Shown in pieces: positions 59,975 to 64,000 of a stretch of DNA of 64,000 bases. Source of the stretch: an uncultured Bacteroidaceae bacterium (GTDB taxonomy: Bacteria > Bacteroidota > Bacteroidia > Bacteroidales > Bacteroidaceae); the NCBI GenBank assembly GCA_934394435.1, contig CAKRRN010000005.1, positions 22,853 to 86,852 on the forward strand. The letters are read 5' to 3'. The notes beneath the pieces were generated by a model. That model searched no databases, was not told the DNA's origin, and saw nothing but the letters and a program-made list of their open reading frames with translations. A program made the translations under genes and the position numbers. Position 1 is the first letter of the stretch. Each line of letters opens with the position of its first letter.

Positions 59975-60009
59975 CCTTTGACTCTTTCTTCTGAAGGATG
60001 GGTCAAAGG
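59975..60009 (+). promoter_or_regulatory. Hairpin downstream of VR2
   Basis: CCCTTTGAC (about 59975-59983) pairs with GTCAAAGGG (60001-60009), a perfect 9-base-pair stem with a loop of about 17-19 bases. It takes the place of the 13-bp hairpin after VR1 but has a different sequence. Confidence 0.6.
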
Positions 60010-60079
60010 GGCGTCATCCATAAGTATGTAGACACTTTCGAACAGCAATCTATACGACTTAACAGGCAGGGAAAAACTT

Positions 60080-60159
60080 GCATATTTGATAAAAATAACT
60101 GCTTAATAATTTGCATATATGATAACTTATCACTATCTTTGTAATAGCAAATAAGATAA
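60080..60159 (+). promoter_or_regulatory. Repeated promoter/operator cassette, copy 11
   Basis: Motifs GCATATTTGATAA (60080-60092), GCATATATGATAA (from 60113) and GCAAATAAGATAA (60147-60159). TTG at 60111-60113, 20 bases, TATCTTTG at 60134-60141. The shared leader, slightly changed, leads to the ATG at 60184. Confidence 0.8.
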
Positions 60160-60183
60160 GTAATCACTTAAAACTCCAAGCAT

Positions 60184-60582
60184 ATGTTACAGCAAGAATT
60201 TGAAGCACGCGTAAAGGTGCAGGTTTCCTATAAGGAGTACGAATCAATCAACGAGGTTTACAACAATTCAGACCTTGACAAGGACGAGTTTTGCAAGATG
60301 TGGGTCAGAATGAATGGTGAGCGTGTAAACCGAGCTATTGCGGAAGAGAAAGAACGTCAGCGTTTGGCTGCTCTGAAGGACAAGGCTTGGGACATCATCA
60401 TCCTTCACCGCTATAACTACAAAGCTCTACAGAAGCCTGCTTCAGAAGTTCTCACTCTTCGCCAGAAGAACTTTTGCGAGAGCGTAGGTGTTAAAGTTAA
60501 GGATGTTGAAGACTACCCATACCTTTCAACCACACTTTCAGCAGTAGTGTTCAAGTTACAGAAATTTGTAGGTATAGCATAA
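60184..60582 (+). CDS. Hypothetical protein
   Basis: 132 residues, helical and charged (ARVKVQVSYKEYESINEVYN, NRAIAEEKERQRLAALKDKA). No family recognised. Confidence 0.5.
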   Translation: MLQQEFEARVKVQVSYKEYESINEVYNNSDLDKDEFCKMWVRMNGERVNRAIAEEKERQRLAALKDKAWDIIILHRYNYKALQKPASEVLTLRQKNFCESVGVKVKDVEDYPYLSTTLSAVVFKLQKFVGIA

Positions 60583-60593
60583 ATTGAAGAATT

Positions 60594-60809
60594 ATGAAGG
60601 AAATTCAAGAAATGTCAGAATTTGAATTGCGAGAGGTTATTAAGAATTTGAAAGCAAACCTTGCAAAGCTAAGATGGTTACGTCAATTAGGATATGCCGG
60701 GGATGGCGAGCCTATAAGTGTGACAATTAAGAATAGAGTTGCCTACCGAAAGAAGTGCGAAGCACGACTGAAAGAGATTAGACAGGTAAATAACCACAAA
60801 GATATATAG
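60594..60809 (+). CDS. Hypothetical small basic protein
   Basis: 71 residues. Helical and basic (ELREVIKNLKANLAKLRWLR, KKCEARLKEIRQV). It may bind nucleic acid. It is the last gene before the structured RNA region. Confidence 0.5.
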   Translation: MKEIQEMSEFELREVIKNLKANLAKLRWLRQLGYAGDGEPISVTIKNRVAYRKKCEARLKEIRQVNNHKDI

Positions 60810-60829
60810 TTTAGTTTTTTAAGTGAAAA

Positions 60830-61225
60830 GGTGTTTTAGGGTAACACCAGGATGATGCGTCCTTAGAGGCTGCGGTTGAACCGACATCATCCACACTGCA
60901 GGTCGGTACTGATTTTTGGTTAGAAGTTCCTTTTGAGCCACCCGACGTTAATAAAAGCGACTGAAAACGGAAATCGGCGAGATAACGCCATAAAATCGGG
61001 ATGTCGGAAACCCACACCGATAGGCAAGAAGGTTAAGCCTAAATCCTTTGGGACGTCGGACATCCCTTATCACCGAATAGACAGAGCTGGAATGTCGAAA
61101 AATACAGCCGTAAGTGTCAAGGCGTGAGCGACACAGGACAGAGGGCGATGCGGCAGCCAGATGGTACCGAGTGCTGCATGGATTCGTGAGAGGTTCGACT
61201 CCTTTCCCCTCTACAATATCTTTTT
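60830..61225 (+). ncRNA. Candidate large structured noncoding RNA of unknown class
   Basis: About 400 bases without a plausible gene. Strong stems: GGTGTT/AACACC (60830-60848), GGATGATG/CATCATCC (60850-60892), GTCGG/CCGAC (60902-60946), GGCG/CGCC (60976-60989), GGGATGTC/GACATCCC (60998-61066) enclosing TAGGC/GCCTA, and GTGTC/GACAC (61114-61134) capped by a GTGA tetraloop. The 3' end is a three-way junction: AGAGGG/CCCTCT (61140-61145, 61207-61212) holds ATGCGGCA/TGCTGCAT and a T-arm mimic AGAGG-TTCGACT-CCTTT (61189-61205). A T-tract follows (61221-61225). Three 8-base perfect stems in 400 bases are far above chance. It may be an intron, a phage RNA such as the GOLLD/ROOL type, or a new class. 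Confidence 0.6.
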
Positions 61226-61227
61226 AA

Positions 61228-61398
61228 AATCAACAATTTAGGTTTGATGAAAAGTTGGGCTGGAGTACCGACTATCTGTCTGTACTTAACGATGCTCCTG
61301 GCGTAACATTCGAAGTCAAGAAGTGGGCATACATTGCCGACCTGCTGCCACATGGCGATGAATACACTAAGGACTACCCCAAAACTCAAAAGATATGA
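61228..61398 (+). pseudogene. Coding stretch without a start codon
   Basis: An open frame of 56 codons (FDEKLGWSTDYLSVLNDAPG, then VTFEVKKWAYIADLLPH and a charged end) with no ATG or GTG. It is bounded upstream by TAA at 61225-61227, and its TGA overlaps the ATG of the next gene (ATGA), the coupling seen between real genes here. It looks like the 3' part of a real gene, either cut off by the RNA element or an exon joined by splicing. A TTG start at 61255 is possible. Confidence 0.5.
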
Positions 61399-61703
61399 CG
61401 AATTACGAAATTCCGCCTGTTCCTCGAATAAAAATTGAGGATAAAGAAATATTCATGTCTGAACACCCCGATATAAAGTACTTTGAAACAATACATCCTG
61501 GTGGAAACATTACAATATGGCGTAAAGTACATGAAGCCGGTACTGTTCCAGATAATGTCCGAGCTCCTTTTGGGCAGTATGATAGTGAAGGTAAATTCCA
61601 TTTTATAGATAATGATGGGTGGGAACACATTTGTTACAACCCAAAAACATTAGCCGAAAGGCGTAGGTTTCTCTACAATTTAAGAAATAAAAGGAAATGG
61701 TAA
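61395..61703 (+). CDS. Hypothetical protein
   Basis: 102 residues. Pro-rich start (NYEIPPVPRIKIEDKEIF), then strands (GGNITIWRKVHEAGTVPDNV) and a basic end (LAERRRFLYNLRNKRKW). No family recognised. Coupled at both ends to its neighbours. Confidence 0.5.
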   Translation: MTNYEIPPVPRIKIEDKEIFMSEHPDIKYFETIHPGGNITIWRKVHEAGTVPDNVRAPFGQYDSEGKFHFIDNDGWEHICYNPKTLAERRRFLYNLRNKRKW

Positions 61704-61927
61704 ATATAAAAAAGAATATTCGGAAAATGAAGAAACAGCTGAAGCGCGATTATCTTACGCTTCCTGTTATCAGATGCTATGACTCCGTTTCTGTACGAAT
61801 CGGATATGACAAGGCGACAAACACTTCAAAGATAGATGTCACCATCCTTTCGGACGGGCGACGCAGTAAAGTGTATTTCTGTAAATCGTACCTGAAAAGA
61901 ATAATTGACATACGAAATTCGAAATAA
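61697..61927 (+). CDS. Hypothetical small basic protein
   Basis: 76 residues, Lys/Arg-rich. Pattern of strands (VRIGYDKATNTSKIDVTILS). No family recognised. Confidence 0.5.
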   Translation: MVNIKKNIRKMKKQLKRDYLTLPVIRCYDSVSVRIGYDKATNTSKIDVTILSDGRRSKVYFCKSYLKRIIDIRNSK

Positions 61928-61929
61928 GG

Positions 61930-62151
61930 ATGGATAAAGAAGATTATAAGCTAATAATGCGCTGCGTCGAAATTACAGACCATCGTTCAAAAATCGCAGA
62001 TATCAAAAACCTTAAAGTGTCACTAAATAAGTGTAAACGTATCAAGATTCCAAAAGGTCTAACACTCGAAGAACTTAGGGATGGGTTGAAGTCTATTGGT
62101 AGGATAACAACATTTAAGGTAGATTATTCTGACAGAAAGGAGGGTGAATGA
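61930..62151 (+). CDS. Hypothetical small protein
   Basis: 73 residues, charged (KNLKVSLNKCKRIKIPKGLT, then LEELRDGLKSIGRITTFKVD). No family recognised. Overlaps the ASCH gene by 4 bases. Confidence 0.5.
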   Translation: MDKEDYKLIMRCVEITDHRSKIADIKNLKVSLNKCKRIKIPKGLTLEELRDGLKSIGRITTFKVDYSDRKEGE

Positions 62152-62528
62152 AAAAAGTTTTAAGTCTTGCCGTTAGCAAAAAATGGTTTGACCTTATAGC
62201 ATCGGGAATAAAACGTGAAGAGTATCGGGAGATTAAGCCATATTGGGAAAAGAGGCTGCTTAATTATAAAGCATTGCAAGAGTACGCTAAAAAGAACTTG
62301 GAGAATCTTTACATCAAGAAGTTTTTGTTCCCTGGCAAACCACCGATAGAGAATGTATGTGAGGTATTTCCTGCCGGCTACACTCATGTTCGGTTTACGA
62401 ATGGCTATGGTATCTGCCGCCCGAGTTTGGAATTTGAGGTTGTGTCGATAACGTTTGGCAAGCCTCAACGTGGCTTGTGTCCGGACGAATTCCTTGACAA
62501 AGATTATTTTGTCATTAAGTTTAAGTAA
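62148..62528 (+). CDS. ASCH-domain protein
   Basis: 126 residues. ASCH fold pattern: VLSLAVSKKWFDLIASGIKR, EEYREIKPYWEKRL at the N-terminus and HVRFTNGYGICRPSLEFEVV before the final strands. ASCH domains bind RNA or modified nucleotides; members act in RNA processing or as amidohydrolases. A role in nucleic acid change or defence escape is plausible. Confidence 0.75.
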   Translation: MKKVLSLAVSKKWFDLIASGIKREEYREIKPYWEKRLLNYKALQEYAKKNLENLYIKKFLFPGKPPIENVCEVFPAGYTHVRFTNGYGICRPSLEFEVVSITFGKPQRGLCPDEFLDKDYFVIKFK

Positions 62529-62530
62529 TA

Positions 62531-62572
62531 TAATAAGGTGGATAAAGCAGCCAAAGCACCTCCACCTTATTA
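62531..62572. terminator. Bidirectional terminator between ASCH gene and integrase
   Basis: TAATAAGGTGG (62531-62541) pairs with CCACCTTATTA (62562-62572), loop of about 20 bases. It serves both converging genes. Confidence 0.8.
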
Positions 62573-63832
62573 TTATTCCATTCCTACATCTTTGTCGTGA
62601 GCTGTTGATAAAGCCTCAACTTGCAATTCGTCAAGTGTTTTATCGCTCGCTACGGCATCAAAGACTTTACGAACAGCAAGGTCTGCCATCTGCTGTGTTA
62701 TATGAATGTAATAACCGATAACTCTCCGTGATTGTGTTACGGTGTCACCGATGCAATATTCAATAATGCTGTCCTTGATGAACAGTTGGTTGGCGAGCTG
62801 TGCAAAAGTCTTTCTTGCAGAGTAGTAAATGAAGTCCGACTCAATGCCACATAACTTTGCTACCCTTGGAAGACAAGAGTAAAGTATACGTTGTAATGCC
62901 CCACAAGAGCGTTTGTGCCCAATGAACAGTTTTCCGTCTTTCGTCAGCCGGTCAAGGATAGCCCTTGCTTCGGGCTGAATGGCAAACTCCGTGTATGTGA
63001 CACGTTTCTTCCTTGTCTCAGTCTTGATACGCTGAAATTTGACTTTGTTGTTACGAAAGTCCTGTGCCATTATATCCTGGAGGTTCATGCCGCATAGGTA
63101 GAAAGAAAGCATGAATATGTCGCGAGCAGTCCCTATCTGTGTTCCTCGCTCTTTCGACAAGTCTATGTCGCGAACCTTTCTTAATTGCTCTAATGTGATG
63201 ACGCAGTTGCGCCTTGTCGGCTGCGGATCCTCATAGTCGGCATAAGGACTAACATCAAACTCCACAAATTTCTGACGTATGGCGTAGTTGATGACCGTGT
63301 GAATGTTCCGCATCTTTATAGAAATGGTGGTTTGTGACAAGCCTCTGTTCTCTTTCAAAAACAGTTCGAACCGATGCAGGTCGGCAGATGTGAGCAGCTG
63401 CAGGGGGTAATCAGAGCCGAAAAACATTTCAAAGTAGGTTATTGCATCACGGTATAGCCTGAATGTTCCTTCCTTGTAGGCGTTCTTCTTCATGATGAGA
63501 AACTTTTCACAAATATCGTGTATGCTTTTCGGTCCGGCATTGCCTTCTGCATCCTCGATGTACTGAACGAGCTGTGAGCAGGTGTAGTATTCCATATCCT
63601 CCGCCTTGTCGCAGATGGAGTATATCCTGGTCATCCGTATGCGCAGCTGTTGGTTAATATATGATGCGTTGTTTACGCCGACCACCTGTCCGTTCACAAT
63701 GTTGTCAGGAGAAGGTACAACGAAGCGTGTCACAAAGTAACGTGTCTGTCCCTTGTGAGAAATCGCGATGCGTATCTTATGTGTTCCGTCCGCCAGAACT
63801 TTAGCTGGCAGTATTACAACTCGTAGGTTCAT
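62573..63832 (-). CDS. int: Tyrosine site-specific integrase
   Basis: 419 residues. An arm-binding-like N-terminus (LPAKVLADGTHKIRIAISHK), a SAM-like core-binding domain (SIHDICEKFLIMKKNAYKEG), and the catalytic domain with FMLSFYLCGMNLQDIMAQDF, YYSARKTFAQLANQLF (Arg box) and IGYYIHITQQMADLAVRKV (Tyr about 374-375). The usual first Arg is replaced, as in other Bacteroidales integrases of this type (LCGMN). It mediates phage insertion and, with other factors, excision. It points away from the right end, typical of an attachment site just beyond it. Confidence 0.9.
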   Translation of the reverse strand: MNLRVVILPAKVLADGTHKIRIAISHKGQTRYFVTRFVVPSPDNIVNGQVVGVNNASYINQQLRIRMTRIYSICDKAEDMEYYTCSQLVQYIEDAEGNAGPKSIHDICEKFLIMKKNAYKEGTFRLYRDAITYFEMFFGSDYPLQLLTSADLHRFELFLKENRGLSQTTISIKMRNIHTVINYAIRQKFVEFDVSPYADYEDPQPTRRNCVITLEQLRKVRDIDLSKERGTQIGTARDIFMLSFYLCGMNLQDIMAQDFRNNKVKFQRIKTETRKKRVTYTEFAIQPEARAILDRLTKDGKLFIGHKRSCGALQRILYSCLPRVAKLCGIESDFIYYSARKTFAQLANQLFIKDSIIEYCIGDTVTQSRRVIGYYIHITQQMADLAVRKVFDAVASDKTLDELQVEALSTAHDKDVGME

Positions 63833-63837
63833 ATCTT

Positions 63838-63900
63838 CGACAATAGTTCCGACAACAATTCGGTCCGTGTTTTAATGCCCGACAATAGTCCGACAATAGT
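63838..63900. repeat. Direct repeats upstream of the integrase, possible arm sites
   Basis: CGACAATAGT occurs at 63838, 63880 and 63891, the last two in tandem, with a partial copy at 63850. They lie right upstream of the integrase gene, where arm-type binding sites and the attachment core are expected. The 168 bases from 63832 to the window end hold no gene. Confidence 0.5.
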
Positions 63901-64000
63901 TTTCGATGTACTGATAAATTCGATTGATAGTCATAAGTGGCTGATATTCAGAAAGTACCGCTTAAAATAGAGCTTCCTAAAACAACCCGTCGATGGCTAT

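Noticed and set aside
969..60159. The regularly repeated GCAAATAAGATAA sequences as a CRISPR array
   Set aside because: The copies lie kilobases apart in promoters and do not alternate with uniform spacers; no cas genes are seen.
61140..61213. A tRNA gene of 74 bases (acceptor AGAGGG/CCCTCT and T-arm with TTCGACT loop)
   Set aside because: The acceptor and T-arm fit, but T8 is absent, and the D and anticodon arms are replaced by one 8-bp hairpin with no proper anticodon loop. It fits better as the 3' domain of a larger RNA.
60830..61225. A group II intron with its own maturase
   Set aside because: No GTGCG-type 5' end and no domain V were seen, and no maturase gene is present; the only reverse transcriptase here is the DGR enzyme.

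Overview
The window looks like most of a temperate, long-tailed (siphovirus-like) phage or prophage of a Bacteroidales host such as Prevotella or Bacteroides. Support for the host: the promoters have the Bacteroidota form (TTG, 20 bases, TATCTTTG), ribosome binding sites are mostly weak, and the integrase is of the Bacteroidales type. The left end cuts into a gene, so the element continues beyond base 1. No clear host genes are seen, and the right end carries the integrase. Nearly all genes are on the + strand; only a secreted outer-membrane-like protein (19352-20452) and the integrase (62573-63832) are on the - strand.

Layout. 1-6.7 kb: methyltransferase, small terminase, SNF2-type ATPase, large terminase split by an intein in its Walker A motif, and two small XRE-type regulators around a membrane protein. 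7-18.3 kb: tail module ending in the tape measure gene. 18.3-20.5 kb: a DNA methyltransferase and the antisense secreted protein. 20.7-32.3 kb: accessory blocks of small genes, each behind a copy of one repeated promoter/operator; they include a DEDD exonuclease, a radical SAM protein and an SH3-like (DUF2693-type) protein. 32.4-45.3 kb: head module (ClpP-type protease/scaffold, capsid, portal, connector) and a 2329-residue fibre-like protein. 45.4-49.3 kb: a diversity-generating retroelement (DGR). 49.8-54.5 kb: small membrane proteins, dUTPase, holin, S-adenosylmethionine synthetase, GH19 endolysin and a unimolecular spanin. 54.6-60.8 kb: further promoter blocks with a ParB-like protein, a clamp-like protein, a candidate ADP-ribosyltransferase and a second DGR target. 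60.8-61.2 kb: a gene-free stretch that folds as a structured RNA. 61.2-63.8 kb: small genes, an ASCH protein and the integrase.

Main points. (1) The DGR has one template repeat (TR, 47703-47816) and two variable repeats (VR1 46863-46973; VR2 59838-59951). Every base difference between TR and VRs lies at a template adenine. VR1 ends a virion-type gene beside the reverse transcriptase; VR2 ends an accessory gene about 11 kb away. The TR lies in frame inside the reverse transcriptase reading frame. (2) Eleven copies of one promoter cassette carry two or three copies of a 13-base motif (GCAWATWWGATAA) and drive most accessory blocks, so these blocks probably form one regulon. (3) About 400 bases at 60830-61225 look like a large structured noncoding RNA with a tRNA-like T-arm near its 3' end, followed by a coding stretch that has no start codon. 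(4) The phage carries its own SAM synthetase together with several SAM-using enzymes.

All assignments come from reading the sequence; no database search was run.
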